From: Pleurodeles waltl
Lineage: Eukaryota; Chordata; Amphibia; Caudata; Salamandridae
Direction of reading: 5' to 3'
DNA: 64,000 nucleotides
Assembly (NCBI RefSeq): GCF_031143425.1
Contig: NC_090448.1
Location: 531,358,313-531,422,312 of the forward strand
Positions within the stretch are counted from its first letter, which is position 1; the number at the start of each line of letters is the position of its first letter. The notes beneath the pieces were generated by a model, which saw only the letters and a program-made list of their open reading frames with translations, was not told the origin of the DNA and searched no databases. A program made the translations under genes and the position numbers. Shown piece after piece: positions 11,024 to 22,000 of the stretch.

Positions 11024-11517
11024 TTAAACAAAGCTGCAGTTGAAGGTTGTGAAATGCCCTTGGGCAAGGCGGGGAGCACCCACATAAAAAACAAAAATAA
11101 AAAAAATGGCAATTACCGTGGGGTAATCATCAGCATCAAAAAGCGTGTTTTCGTTTGGTCTGCAGAAAAATGGCCGCAAATCGGCACAGTGTGGTTGTTG
11201 AAGAGGCAAGTCAGTGTACAGAGCTGCTGAAAGTGTGTTTGCAGTGTCGCACTTTTTGTTCTTGTTGAACATGAGCAAATCACTTGCATAAAAACTGAGC
11301 CATATTGTTACTGTCAGAGACATTTCATTCATACTTTGCGTCATTGCTTCAAGGCCTTCATTTACGGTGTTCTTTAGTCCACCCACCTTGCGCCTCATTC
11401 CACAAAGTAGCTTATGTTGTTTTTTTTGCACCCTCAGCAGCTTAGATACAACTCCACTTGCTCTGGTACTACTCTGATTGTTTTTTTGTCTTCTACCTGT
11501 TGAAGGTGGATGAACTG
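11024..11517 (-). other. Open frame of unknown identity next to the ERV-A insertion
   Basis: On the minus strand the frame is open from about 11517 to 11024, with its first ATG at 11431. It encodes a basic, helical segment (LLRVQKKQHKLLCGMRRKVGGLKNTVNEG, written in part), then a hydrophobic end. An acceptor-like TTTTCACAG lies immediately upstream at about 11518-11526. The helical region vaguely recalls the C-terminal part of Harbinger Myb-partner proteins, but I cannot establish homology. It could be an exon, a transposon fragment or chance. ERV-A begins only 50 bases upstream. Confidence 0.25.
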
Positions 11518-12537
11518 TGAAAATGGCTAATATGCTATGTCTTACAGTGGGTGGGTAAGTAGTGCTGGTGGGGCAGCGTATGCTTTCTTACACCACTTAT
11601 CGAATTACACCACCCTACTACCGAGTCCACTTCTGCTCTTTGGATCACTGGGGTGGCTGCTGGGTATTATAAAAATATGCTGCAACATAATTTGCTGATC
11701 ATAGGTTAACTCAATAGGAGACAATAATAAGAGTTTCAAGAAAGTATACAATATTTATTCAAAAGAATGATATACGTTTTATTAGTCAATAGAGTTTACA
11801 GAACAATTACATATAGTGTGTCCTGAATCTGTCCCTGTTCTAATCGTCTCCATCTATTTGGATAAAGCTCACTGTGCTCATAAATAATACAGTTGCAGTT
11901 AGGTGTAGTTGCATTGAAGAAGACTTGAAAAATACAGTTAATAAGTTTGTGAAAGTAATTCTTGATTTAATCTCTAACACAGTTCTGACAGCTATCAACT
12001 CAATAAGCTACAACTATCACGCTATTCTGCAACAGTCTATCCAGGTTTCTCCTACTCTCTAGCAATAGTCAAAAAGCTGCTCTGTGAGAAAGCAAAATAG
12101 CTACAATTACTATAATAGGATGTCCAAAATGCCAGGTATACAAGCAGCTTTCGCTCGCATCTGCCTCGCTCTGCATTGGGAGTATGGGAGCCCCATACTC
12201 TTTCATTCGGACATCTTTTATGACAAATTAATAGTTACCATCATTAACAACTTATCATAAATAGAATTTTTCTTTTTGCATGTTGGAACTTCTAAATCCT
12301 TCGATCTGTTCACATTCAGAGAAGATTGAAACAGTTTCCCATGCATATCTTGCTTCTGAAATAACAAAGAACATGCATGAATGCAATTGTCATCTCCCTT
12401 CTCATAGCTTTCACAGTGTAGGTCTATTCATAAAAGAAGCAATTAAGTATGTATTGTGTGTAAATCAGAGCAGTCCAAAGCAAGTTAGCAAGCAAAAAGC
12501 ATACATAATACTGCTTCGATTGTTTAAGACGGACATA

Positions 12538-13080
12538 GGCGGTCATTCCAATACCGCCGCCCGCCATGCAGCCGCTTTAACGCAGCCCCCATTCCAACAT
12601 TCCCGCCGGCCCAGCGGGAATGAGGCCGCAACACAGGAGCCGGCTCCTAATGGAGCCGGAGGTGTTGCGGCTGTGCGATGGGTGCAGTTGCACCCGTCGC
12701 GCTTTTCACTGTCTGCCATGCAGACAGTGAAAAGCAGGCCGGGGCCCTGTTAGGGGGCCCCGGCACTGCCCATGCCAGTGGCATGGGCAGTGCCGGGGCC
12801 CCCAGTGGCCCCAGGACAACCCTTACCGCCAGCCTCTTCCTGGCGGTGTAAACTGCCAGAAACAGGCTGGCGGTAAGGGGGTCATAATCCCCAGGGCAGC
12901 GCTGCCCTGGCGGATTATCACAGCCGGGGGAAAATCGGCGGGAAACCGCCGGCCCCTGCGGTGCGACCGCGGCTTTACCGCCGCGGTCAGAATGGGCATT
13001 GAAGCACCGCCAGTCTGTTAGCGGTGCTTCCGTCATTTTTGCCCTGGCGGTCCAAGACCGCCAGGGTCAGAATGACCCCC
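12538..13080. mobile_element. MITE-1, Harbinger-type, 543 bp, built of hairpins
   Basis: Ends are GGCGGTCATTCC at 12538 and GGTCAGAATGACCCCC ending at 13080, inverted relative to each other, flanked by ATA on both sides (12535-12537, 13081-13083). The start resembles the left end of the large Harbinger at 57617 (GGTGGTCATTAC, also preceded by ATA). The interior is GC-rich and made of consecutive perfect hairpins: 12701-12735, 12753-12803, and an imperfect pair at about 12821-12880. The paralogous LTR at 42191-43244 lacks it (site near 43020), so it is a real insertion. No coding capacity. Confidence 0.88.
12753..12803. repeat. Perfect 24-bp-arm hairpin in MITE-1
   Basis: Arms 12753-12776 and 12780-12803 are exact reverse complements separated by AGT. 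The immediately preceding hairpin (12701-12716 and 12720-12735, spacer CAT) has exact 16-bp arms. Confidence 0.95.
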
Positions 13081-13268
13081 ATAGTCTTGTAACATGCATT
13101 CACCATGAAAAGGTTAGAAGTGAAACATTGGATTTGCAAAGAATATGGTAACATTAACAGTTTTTAAAACAAGTTTATTACTACAGAAAGCCACAGTAGT
13201 TAAGGCTAGCTTCATTGTCTCGTTTAGTATTTTCATATTAATTTATTTTTTTATTGGAAGCTTTAGCA

Positions 13269-13424
13269 GCCCCCTGATGGTGTGGAAGCATCAGAACCTC
13301 ACTTCAACAATTGTATTTGTTTATAATGTACTTTCATTTTCATCATTGTCAGACACTCGTCTTTTTCTCTTTAGGGTTTCCTTCTCTTTTATTTTCTTAC
13401 ATTCTTCATTCACTCTGTCACTTA
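13269..13424 (-). pseudogene. ERV-A env cytoplasmic tail and polypurine tract
   Basis: Between the 3' LTR and Harbinger-1. The minus strand encodes a charged segment (KRKRRVSDNDENES) fitting an env tail; it ends near a stop. The purine run CAGGGGGC abuts the LTR at 13268 and matches the equivalent PPT position in ERV-B. Harbinger-1 split this tail from the rest of env at 16917. Confidence 0.55.
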
Positions 13425-13759
13425 GGGCCAGATGTAGGTAGCATAAAAATTGTGAGTCGGAAATTGCGATTCAATGCAAATCGCCATTTCCGACTCGCAA
13501 AATGGAACCCAAGAAAAAAGTGCGACACCAATTTGTGACTCGCAAATGTGTCGCACCGCATTTTGCGAGAAGGGTGTCGCAAATTGCGTCTGGCTTCGGA
13601 AAGTGCCTGCAGGTGCTGCACAACAGTTTGGAAATTCACTTCCTGGCTCTTGGTGATGACATCAGAACCAGGAAGTCATCAAATACACCTGGGAGGAGGG
13701 AGGACCACACCCTTTCCAAACTGCAGTGCAACAACCAGGAGAGAGGACCTGCAGGTACA

Positions 13760-15222
13760 ATGGAGGAAACAGGAAGTGTTGGAAGAAGAAGAAAGCTGAC
13801 ATTTTCAGACAAAGAACTGGAGGTGCTGACAGAGGAATGCTGCCTGCACCACGACAAACTGTTTGGGAAGGCAGCCCTGAGTGTCCCAGACACAGAAAAG
13901 ACGATTTGGCAGCAAATTCAGGAATGGATTAATGCCATAGGGGTGAGCCACTGAACCCTTGATGAAATCAAGAAAAGGTGGTATGACCTGCGCTCCAGGA
14001 CAAAGGAGAGGGTAGCAGAGCGTCTGAGAGAGATGAGGGGCACCGGAGGAGGCCTATCCACTGTCCCACCACCAACAGCCATGGAAGCAATGGTCGAGCA
14101 GACCCTGGAGCCTGAGCCCGTAATCGGAATGGGAGAAGTTGACACTTCTGCGCCAGGGACATCCAAAAGTAATGAGATACGCATTCACACCCACAAATGC
14201 AGTATACACAGTCTCCCAGTACACAGCAGCAGGCACCACCAGACTAGCTCCATTCCAGTCTAGCAACCTCTAGAATAGTGCATTATGGGAAATGTGGTAC
14301 AGTAGTCAGCATGTAGGCAAATGTTTATTATGAGGCATAAAACAGATGTGAGAGACTGACAGTGTATTCCCTATGTCCCACAGGTCTCCCACAAGACACC
14401 CCCAGCAGCGACAACAGGCAGGGAGGAGAGCATGGGCCAGAGACAGTGCAGGAGGCTGCTGCAGAAATTCCTGGGCCCAACAGGACACCACCAGAGTCCT
14501 ATCAAGAACAAGAACAGGAAATGGGGGCAGCTGATACGACCCCTGGCCCCAGCCCCACAGCAAGTCATTCTGAGCCAGCAGCAGGACAAAGGCACAGATG
14601 CCGATGCAGAGTTCTGGCGGTGCCCCAGGAGGAGATAGGGGAAGCAGGCTTCGCAGGAATGGAGGCATCCCTCATCAATGGGCAGCGCCTGCAAAATAGA
14701 CAACTGAGATCAATATCAAGAACCTTAAACAGGATGCAGAGCAGCATGACCACTGGGTTGGCTGAAGTGAACACACAGTTCACTAGAATGAATGAACATA
14801 TGGAGGATCTCACCCAGGCCATCCGCCAACTTGTGACAGAACTGGTGGCAGACAGACAGTATGCAAGGCACAGGGAGCGCCACACAGTGGCACGATTCGA
14901 CCGCATGGCTGCTTCAATTGGGCGTCTTGCAACAAACAGAACTGGCCTGTCTAGACGGACAGTGAGCTTACAGGTTGAACTTGGCCACTTTGCGGGCGTT
15001 GTGGCACGTGGACTTGGCCGCATCAGCCACACTGTAGACTTGATGGAAGTGAGGCAGGTGGCAAGGGGCACAGGTGAGACCCCTCAGGACACAGAGGAGG
15101 GGTCCACAATAAGTAGTATGTCTGCCAGTGAGTCCCGTGTGCTAAGGAGTGCAAGTGCACGGCAGGGGTCAGGTGACCCACCTGGGATGAGCCATGCTGG
15201 GCGCACAAGGAGGAGGGCGTGA
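13760..15222 (+). pseudogene. Myb/SANT-like DNA-binding partner gene of Harbinger-1
   Basis: Starts at ATG 13760. The first exon encodes a Myb/SANT-type domain: RRRKLTFSDKELEVLTEE for the first helix, then IWQQIQEWINAIG. An in-frame TGA at 13952-13954 interrupts it before the third helix (EIKKRWYDLRSR, about 13960-13995), which would read DNA. A likely intron runs from about 14169 (GTAATG) to CAG at 14381-14383. The second exon, open to 15222, has a Pro/Ser-rich linker, long helices at about 14690-14860 (RSISRTLNRMQ, MNEHMEDLTQ) and a basic end. In Harbinger systems this protein imports the nuclease to the nucleus and binds the ends. AATAAA follows at 15333. The stop makes this copy non-functional. 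Confidence 0.8.
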
Positions 15223-15332
15223 GCCACCAGACAGCATGAATCATGAGGCACATGATGTTAATGTGTCCTCATAACTTTAGGACAAGTACAGACTTTAACG
15301 GACAGCACTTTTCTTTCACCATATAGTTTACA

Positions 15333-15338
15333 AATAAA
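15333..15338 (+). terminator. Poly(A) signal of the Myb-like gene
   Basis: AATAAA about 110 bases after the stop, just before the convergent transposase gene ends at 15370. Confidence 0.6.
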
Positions 15339-15369
15339 AAGGTTTTGATTGTTCCACTACACAACTGGG

Positions 15370-16585
15370 CTATGTGTGTCTGACATCAGTGAGTGTGGTG
15401 ACAATTGCCACGTACCTGCCAAAGTATTGGGTTGCAATGTGGTTCTGTCTCTGTCTGCCTTGATTTGCAATGTTTCTATCCCCAGGCTGTCGGTGTGGTA
15501 GCTCTTGCTCCTCATCCTCCGAATATGTGTCTTCAGGGGTGAGATGTAGCCCACGTCTGGTGGCAATGTTGTGTAGGATTGCACAGGCGGCGACAATCTT
15601 GAATGCTGTTTCTGGGGCACACTGGAGTGCACCTCCACTTTTGTGGAGGCATCTGAATCTTGCCTTTAACAAACCAAAGGTCCTCTTGATGACAGTTCTG
15701 GTCCGCCAATGGGCACTGTTATATCGCCTCTCGTTCTCATTGCCAGGTGTTAGGTATGGTGTAAGTATCCATGGTCTTAGAGCATATGCACTGTCACCTG
15801 TTTGCCAAAAATAAGCAATGTTAGCAGGGCATGGATGGTTTCCACAGTGACCTGTATGTAAGGCATCAGGGTGTATTCAGCAATACCTAATAGATATCCG
15901 TCTCCAAACTCCCCACATTCTAGGCGTTGGTGTATCCCACTGTGCCTGAATATGTATGAGTCATGTGTACTCCCTGGAAATTTGGCTACAATGTCAGTAA
16001 TGACATTATGGGTATCGCATACCACCTGGATGTATAGTGAGTGGGTACATTTCCTATTGTGGAACACATATTCCAGATTTGCAGGAGGGCAGATTTGTAT
16101 ATGTGTCCCGTCCACACATCCTATTACATGGGGGAAGTTGGCAATTCTGTAGAAGTCCAACTTGGTGCTGTTACTTTCTGCCTCATTCCTGGGTAGGTAT
16201 ATGTATCTGGACATGTGTGTGAGTATGGCATCTAGGAAACATCTGAAGAATCGTGAGAGTGCACTTTGGGATAACCCACCTGCCACGGCAATCACCCCCT
16301 AATAGCTACCCGAGGCCAAGAGGTGTGCAGTGAGCATAGCACTTGCACATGTGTAGGGATGGCGCTGCCGCGCATTGTCTGTTGTTCAAGTTACGGATTG
16401 AGTAGTTCAACTAATTCTAATATTGCTGCACTGCTCAGTCTATATCTGTCATAAATCTCCTCCTCAGTTTGTTGGAATAGTGTCTGCCTGGTTCGGTATA
16501 TCCTCTCCTGTCTCTGCATCCTCCTCCTCCTTTGCTGGCCAGCGTGGGATCTCCTCCTCCATGCTATCACATACAGTTCAACCAT
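15370..16585 (-). pseudogene. Harbinger-1 DDE transposase (HARBI1-like), broken
   Basis: The first exon-like part (16585-16391) encodes an Arg-rich N-terminus and a helix with YDRYRLSSAAILELVELL; it hits a TAA at 16391-16393. The middle part (16295-15887) has GLSQSALSRFF, then the first catalytic Asp in HVIGCVDGTHI. A clear intron follows, minus-strand GT at 15886 to AG at 15798 (89 bp). It joins ...YLL to the block with the second Asp (GDSAYALRPWILTPYL). The third acid lies in the downstream ERRYNSAHWRTR/RTFGLLKARFRCL region and the frame ends at 15370. All catalytic blocks are present, but a stop at 16391 and a frame change with a stop just above 16295 disable it. Confidence 0.85.
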
Positions 16586-18310
16586 TTTGAGTAACCCAGA
16601 TGCCTTCTGGGTCTCCTATTATACTTTTGTTCTGGTTACCACCTGCTCTGAATCAGTGGTAATCTGGATGTGCAAAATGGGCTTTTTGCGACTAGTCCCA
16701 ATTTGCGTCTGGCTTTTTCATATGGTTTGCAACTCGCAAATTGCGACTTCCTATTTGCGGGTCGCAAAATCAGGTCGCACAATTTGCGATTCGGTAATGG
16801 CTCGCATCGCTATTTGCACTTCGGAAATGGGATTTTTGCATCATTTCGGATTTTGCGAGGTCGCAAGTTGCAAATCAGGCCATTAGCGACTCGCAAAACT
16901 TTGCTACATCTGGCCCTTAATTCCAAATCTTTCTTCATTCTTTTGTTCATTACCCTAGCTCTTTTCATTATCAGAATCATTTTATTAGCCTTATATATGC
17001 CTAGTGTAGTTAAAAGACAGGCTATTGCTACTAACACAGGTACTAATCTTGTCTTAAGGATTCCTTCTCCCAATCCTTACAACCCAGTTACTACTGTTGT
17101 AAATCCTTTGGAAACACTTTGAGCTATACTAGGAGTTTTCAAAGGTTCAAGATCAAGCCTTGTCAGTTATGCTCTTTGCATAGTGTAGTATTTTCTTGCT
17201 CTCATCTAGTATAGATGCAGCAATTGTCAGTTCTTAGCATCTTCCAGACTCCACCCTTCTTAGCCACAAGAATGTCAAATGCATAATAGTTTTGAAAAAC
17301 CATGGACTGAATAGCTTCAAGCTCTGTGTTTTCTAACAATTTAGCTCCAGATGTGATTTTTGCCAGCTGATCAAGCACAGTTGACAACCTTCCAATTTTC
17401 TCATCATTTTAAAACACACCCACTTGAGGTATTACCACTCCAACTACTTCGACTAACTTTTTTGTTCCTTCACTCACACTTTGTATGTATCTCCTATGTG
17501 CTGCTGTCAGTGTTAATGCCTCTAAGGTCTGTACATGATACATTTTCTGAACCAACAACCTCAAATAACATATTCTTTCCCAGAACGTAGGCAACCTAAA
17601 ATATGCAAATATCCCACTTATAAAATACACTCCTGGTATTGTTGTATCATCCTCTTACAAAATCTGCCATTCTCCTCCGGATAATTTAAATGTATGTTCA
17701 ACATTACTATTCCCACTGGCTCTTTCTTTCCACTTAGTTTTCTTTTAAACACACATACTTTCTCTTTCATTCTCTCTTCTAACTTCAATTTAGGGATAGT
17801 TATCTTCTTCCTAAATTCAACTTCTTCTCTTTTCCACACATTCTTCTTCACATCTTCTCTCTTATATTCACCCTTTGTAGGTTTCTTATGGATCTCTTCT
17901 AGCATTTGTATAAAACACATTTCTTGTGAACTCATTAAACGGTTACGTTTTTCTCATGTGCCTTAACTGTATTTACAGGATGAAATGGCCTACAGTATTG
18001 CCAAACTGCCCCAAATCTTTAGCTTGTGAATGTAAATTCATGCTTTTCATTAATGACCCTTTGGAAAGCACTGTGTTTGTTTTTGAATAATAATATTCAG
18101 TGTTGCTGCCTATATAGGAAGCTAAGAAGTATACTACAAGAAGTAGTGTAAGAAAGAGGAATGTGATGAAAGAAAACGTGTTCATCAGCCGATGATGGCA
18201 TGTGAGCACAAACATGACAATCCTTAAGCTCTAAAGCTTTATTGTATTCTTGTACTGATCTAGAATAAACATTCATAAAATAATTTTCATCCATGTAATC
18301 TACAAATTAT

Positions 18311-19191
18311 GGCCCTCATTTGGACCTCGGAGTCTTTTCTCAAGACCGCCGAGGTACCGCCATACTGGCGGTCGACAGTGAAGTGGAGGCTGCTCCACCT
18401 CCACCGCCACGTCATCAGAACACCGCCCACTGAATCACAACGTAGGATTCGGCGTGGCGGTGTTCTGGTGATGGGGTGCTGGTGGCGGAGCAGCCCCCTT
18501 GGATCCCGTTCCCTCCCGGAGGATCACCGGACAAGGTAAGGTGATCGTCCGTTAGGGGAGGGGGTGGGGGGCTGTTGTGTGTTGTGTGCTTGCATGGGGG
18601 TGTGCGCGTGAGTGTGTAGAGGGGGTGTGGGAGTGTGCGTATGCATGCGGGGGTGTTGTGTGTATGGGAAATGTGTGTGTATATGTCTGCATGTGTGCGT
18701 GCATGTCTGCATGTATGTGTATTAGTTGTGTGAGCGTGCATGTAGGGGTGTGGGGGGGGTGTGGATGTTTTTTGGGGGGACAGGGGTGGGGAGGGGGTCC
18801 TGCCACCTTTGAGGGCGGTAGGGGGGTCGTGAGTTTAGGGGGGACTCTGGCGAGGGTGAGGAGGGGAGGAAGAGACCCCTATCAGTGCCAGGGAACGAAT
18901 TCCCTGGCACTGATAGTGCCTACCGCCATGGATTTCGTGGCAGTAGAAAAACCCACAAAATCCATGGCGGTATGCGGGGTCCTGATACCGCCGGTAGTCT
19001 AGTGACGGCTGCTGGGCTGGAGACCGAAGTCTCCAGCCCAGCGGTCGTTACCACCCTGGCGGTCACAGTGTAGAAGTGGCGGTTTTGCATGGCGGTAACT
19101 GCCATGCTTGTCATTCAATTTTTATTTCCGCCGGCCTGTTGGCGGTATTACCGCCACTTCTACACCGACTGCCAGTGTTGTAATGAGGGCC
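18311..19191. mobile_element. MITE-2, Harbinger-type, 881 bp, hairpin-rich
   Basis: Ends GGCCCTCATT (18311) and AATGAGGGCC (ending 19191) are perfect inverted repeats, flanked by TAT on both sides (18308-18310, 19192-19194). The interior contains a GT-rich tract (about 18570-18740), which produces spurious His/Thr-rich frames on the minus strand. It also has several hairpins, including two with CGAA loops. It is inserted in ERV-A env. Confidence 0.88.
18879..18916. repeat. Perfect 17-bp-arm hairpin with CGAA loop in MITE-2
   Basis: Arms 18879-18895 and 18900-18916 are exact reverse complements with loop CGAA. A second hairpin at 19011-19042 has 14-bp arms and the same CGAA loop. Confidence 0.93.
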
Positions 19192-20253
19192 TATGTCTTT
19201 AGCTTGTCTTCATCAAGCATTGTTTTCACTGTTATGTTTACAAAATCAAATGTGGCTTTCCCCGTATCTGTGGTAAAGTACATTACTAAAACTATTGCTA
19301 TCCCCATTAATACTATCAGTGTGAGTAGAGTCCTTAACTCTAGTTCTGTTTACAGTACACATGTTGGCTCTATAATCAGATCTACTTCCAATAACTCATT
19401 AGTGGCAGCAATGTAGCTTATTCAGTTGAACAGTTTCAGTATTTTCTTCAATTACTTAGTTAGTTATTAATGTTTTCAATGTTTGGTAACTACAACCTTT
19501 ATTAGACAATCCATAACTATAGTCTGTATTCTTCTAGAAGGTTATCTCTAATTTCTATTCTCCTTAATCTCAGGGGAAGGTAGTCTTCCAGCAATACTTC
19601 TTCTTTGTACAGTTCAATGTCTCTTTTCAATGTCTCTTATCAATGTTTCTTGTCAATGTCTCTTTTCAAGTTCTCTTAGACATCTTAGTGTCTCAAGGAG
19701 GTTCTGGCAATTCCTTGCTACAGTAATGTATGTCAGAAATAGGAATAATTAGGATCTGGCACAGATAGTATGTCAATTCAGGTGATGAATATCTTCGACA
19801 AGGTACTCAAGCTCTTTTTGATTTTCTGAGTGTGTTCAATTATCCTTCTGAATCACTGATACCACTTGATTCTTCTTCTTCTGTGATTGCTCTTGGTAGT
19901 ACTGTCTCAGTAGTCACACTCAAGTGTTGTTTCTTTTTGACACTTTTACACCAACTCTCATCATGTTGAATTCTCCTTGTACTGGTTCCAGAACTTGTAC
20001 CCTCTACAGGGTCTTCAAGTTTATCTTCTTGTTCTGTGGCTGTTTCAGGATGTTCTTTACCAGCAGCTACAGTTAGTCTGTCTCCATTATCACTTTGTGA
20101 GACATCTGATAACTGGACAACTTCACCTGTTAGAGTTTCTTCACCCCCAACTTGCTGTCTCTGATCAATACCTTGTCTTTCTTGAATTTCTTTGTGTACA
20201 ATGGACGGTGGTATGTACACCAGTCCTCTTGGTTCTCCTAAATCATACAGCAC

Positions 20254-21130
20254 TATTTCTTCTTAAGGGTTCCTTGTCCTTTGAGTGAGTGATGTATGCA
20301 TCCAATTTGGAATCCCAGTACACTTAGCTAGTGTTTGTGATCAGCATTACTTGGTAGGGGCCTTTCCAGCGGGCCCTAAATAGGAATATCTCACATGTTT
20401 TATAATTAGGACTCAGTCCCAGGTTTAAGTCATGACACTGTTCCTGGCTTGGATTTTCATTCAAAGGTTCAACCTGTAGAGAAACAGAATGCACCACATT
20501 AGTCAATCTTTACAATAATCGAGTACCATGTCATCTAAAATATTCACAAGTGCATTTGCTGAAACTGCAGGTAATCTCATTGCTCTCCCAATCAGAATCT
20601 CATGAGGAGATAGGCCAGTCTTTTATCAAGTGGGTAAGGTGTCAGGTAATTTTAACAAAGTGGATGCACAAACGTTTGACAGTCTGGATTTGATGGTGCC
20701 ATTCAACTGTTCCAAAATGCCGGAAGCTTCTGGACGATGGGTACAATGTAGCTTCTGTTCAATTTGTAATGCTGCACATAATCATTTTATGATCTCACTG
20801 TTAAAGTGAGTACCTGGATCTGATTCTAGCGGGACAGTGATACCATACCTGGGTATTAACTCCTTCAAAAGTAACTTTCCTACAATGAGGCTATCATTTC
20901 TCCTTGTTGGGTAGGCTTCCACCCATCGACAGAAAATACAAACAATCACCAGAACATAACTTCAACCATTGCAAACAGGCATTTCTATTAAATCAATCGG
21001 TATCTGATCGAAAAGATCTGCAGAACGTCCAATATGACTCAATTTGACTTGTTCTTTTGCCAATATTCATTTGCTGACAGGTCACATACCCGTGACATAC
21101 GTCATCTGAAGTGCTCTATATTTAAGATTG
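20254..21130 (-). pseudogene. ERV-A integrase remnant
   Basis: The minus strand shows the integrase core in order. The first Asp is in PIDLIEM (about 20985-21005), the second in ESDPGTHFNSEI (about 20785-20825) and the Glu in GILEQLN (about 20700-20720). The C-terminal SH3-like segment RARWKGPYQVMLITNT follows at about 20330-20380. At least one stop sits just after FNSEIIK and others follow. Residues expected for DDE chemistry survive although the frame does not. Confidence 0.8.
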
Positions 21131-21252
21131 TATCAGAACTGTTTGAAGGCCCTAACCATGGCATCCCTGCCTAAATGTGCCTGCCCATGAAGATATTAAG
21201 TCATTAGGATGAGTAAACTGTCTGGTAATATTGGTCTCCCATCCATTGAAAC

Positions 21253-22000
21253 TCAAACATTGTTGTCATCAATTTGATAACCTGTCCTGATCCAAGCTTC
21301 TTTCTCTCCATCAGGTACATTTTCTTGCATTCGTCTCAACTCATCCCAATTGTCAGCTGTTCTCGAACTTATAGCAAGAAGACTTCCTTCATGAGCTTTC
21401 ATCATGTAGAATTCATTGTAAGTGCATGCCATACTCGCACAATAGCGTGCCACTTCATTGGCGTACCTGTTTCTGATTGTGATAAAGCTACAATCAATCC
21501 TCTGTGCCTCACATTTTACAACAATTTCAGTAGGTTCCTGCAAAGATTCCAACAATTCTTTTATCTGTTGCCCATTTCTAATGGTCGTACTAGCAGAGGT
21601 CATGAAACCTCGCTGTGACTACAATTGCCCATGATCATGGACCACACCAAATTCATACTGGCTGTCTGTGAATATAGTCACTCTCAGTTTGGTCATCAAG
21701 TTGAGAGCTCTAATAAGGGCAATTAATTCTGCAATTAACACTGAGGAAATATCTTGAAGCCATTAAGCCTCAACTATTTCCAGGATGATGCATACTACAT
21801 ATGCTGCTCTTAAGCATCCTTCATTTGTTCTCAAACATGAGCCATCTATAAATAGAACATAATCTGGATTATCCAAAGGATCGTCTTTTATATCTGGTCT
21901 GGGTTTGGTACATACTTCTATGACATCAAGGCAATCATGTTTAAAGTAATCAATTCCAGTTGCTTCAAGTATGTAATTTCTGTTGCTCATGCTCAGTAAG
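21253..22000 (-). pseudogene. ERV-A RNase H remnant
   Basis: 21990-21763 encodes the start of RNase H with YVLFIDGSCL, where the first catalytic Asp lies. The later part (21603-21253) has the C-terminal helices, including IRNRYANEVARYCAS, where an Asp is normally found before the Glu/Val run. The two parts are separated by stops and a frame change. Substrate would be the RNA of RNA:DNA hybrids during reverse transcription. Confidence 0.7.

Larger units (their letters stand above)
11569..13268 (-). repeat. 3' LTR of ERV-A, containing MITE-1
   Basis: It aligns with 37599-37717 and 42191-43244 along its length, for example GAGACAATAATAAGAGTTT at 11718 and 42210. The boundaries are where similarity between the two copies stops: TGGGGCAGCG at 11569 and AGCTTTAGCA ending at 13268. 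The minus strand therefore runs TG...CA. MITE-1 interrupts this copy only. Confidence 0.78.
13425..16916. mobile_element. Harbinger-1, two-gene PIF/Harbinger DNA transposon (3492 bp)
   Basis: Terminal inverted repeats begin GGGCCAGATGTAG at both ends (13425 and, inverted, 16916), flanked by the 3-bp duplication TTA (13422-13424 and 16917-16919), typical of PIF/Harbinger. Subterminal regions are rich in short TTTGCGA/CTCGCAAA motifs in both orientations, likely transposase or Myb-partner binding sites. The two genes are convergent: a Myb/SANT-like gene on plus and the DDE nuclease on minus. It inserted into the env tail of ERV-A. Confidence 0.92.
16917..20253 (-). pseudogene. ERV-A envelope gene remnant
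   Basis: Reading minus: 20253-19840 is an acidic segment that seems to be the end of integrase and start of env. The SU region (19800-17630) has many stops and carries MITE-2. At 17630-17409 lies a hydrophobic fusion-peptide-like VEVVGVVIPQVG. The TM ectodomain follows (17387-17202) with AIQSMVFQNYYAFDILVAKKGG and then W-x7-CC, where ERV-B has Cys-x7-CC. The membrane span and basic tail lie at about 17073-16930 and end at the Harbinger-1 junction. The usual first Cys of the TM disulfide motif is therefore Trp here. Several frames are needed, so the gene is dead. Confidence 0.7.

Noticed and set aside
15881..15900. Loss of the second catalytic Asp in the Harbinger-1 transposase
   Set aside because: Direct reading gives LGIAEY, but a GT...AG intron (15886-15798) begins there and the next exon supplies GDSAY, so the residue is present.
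18415..18806. His/Thr-rich minus-strand proteins
   Set aside because: They are translations of the GT-rich tract inside MITE-2, in several frames at once.
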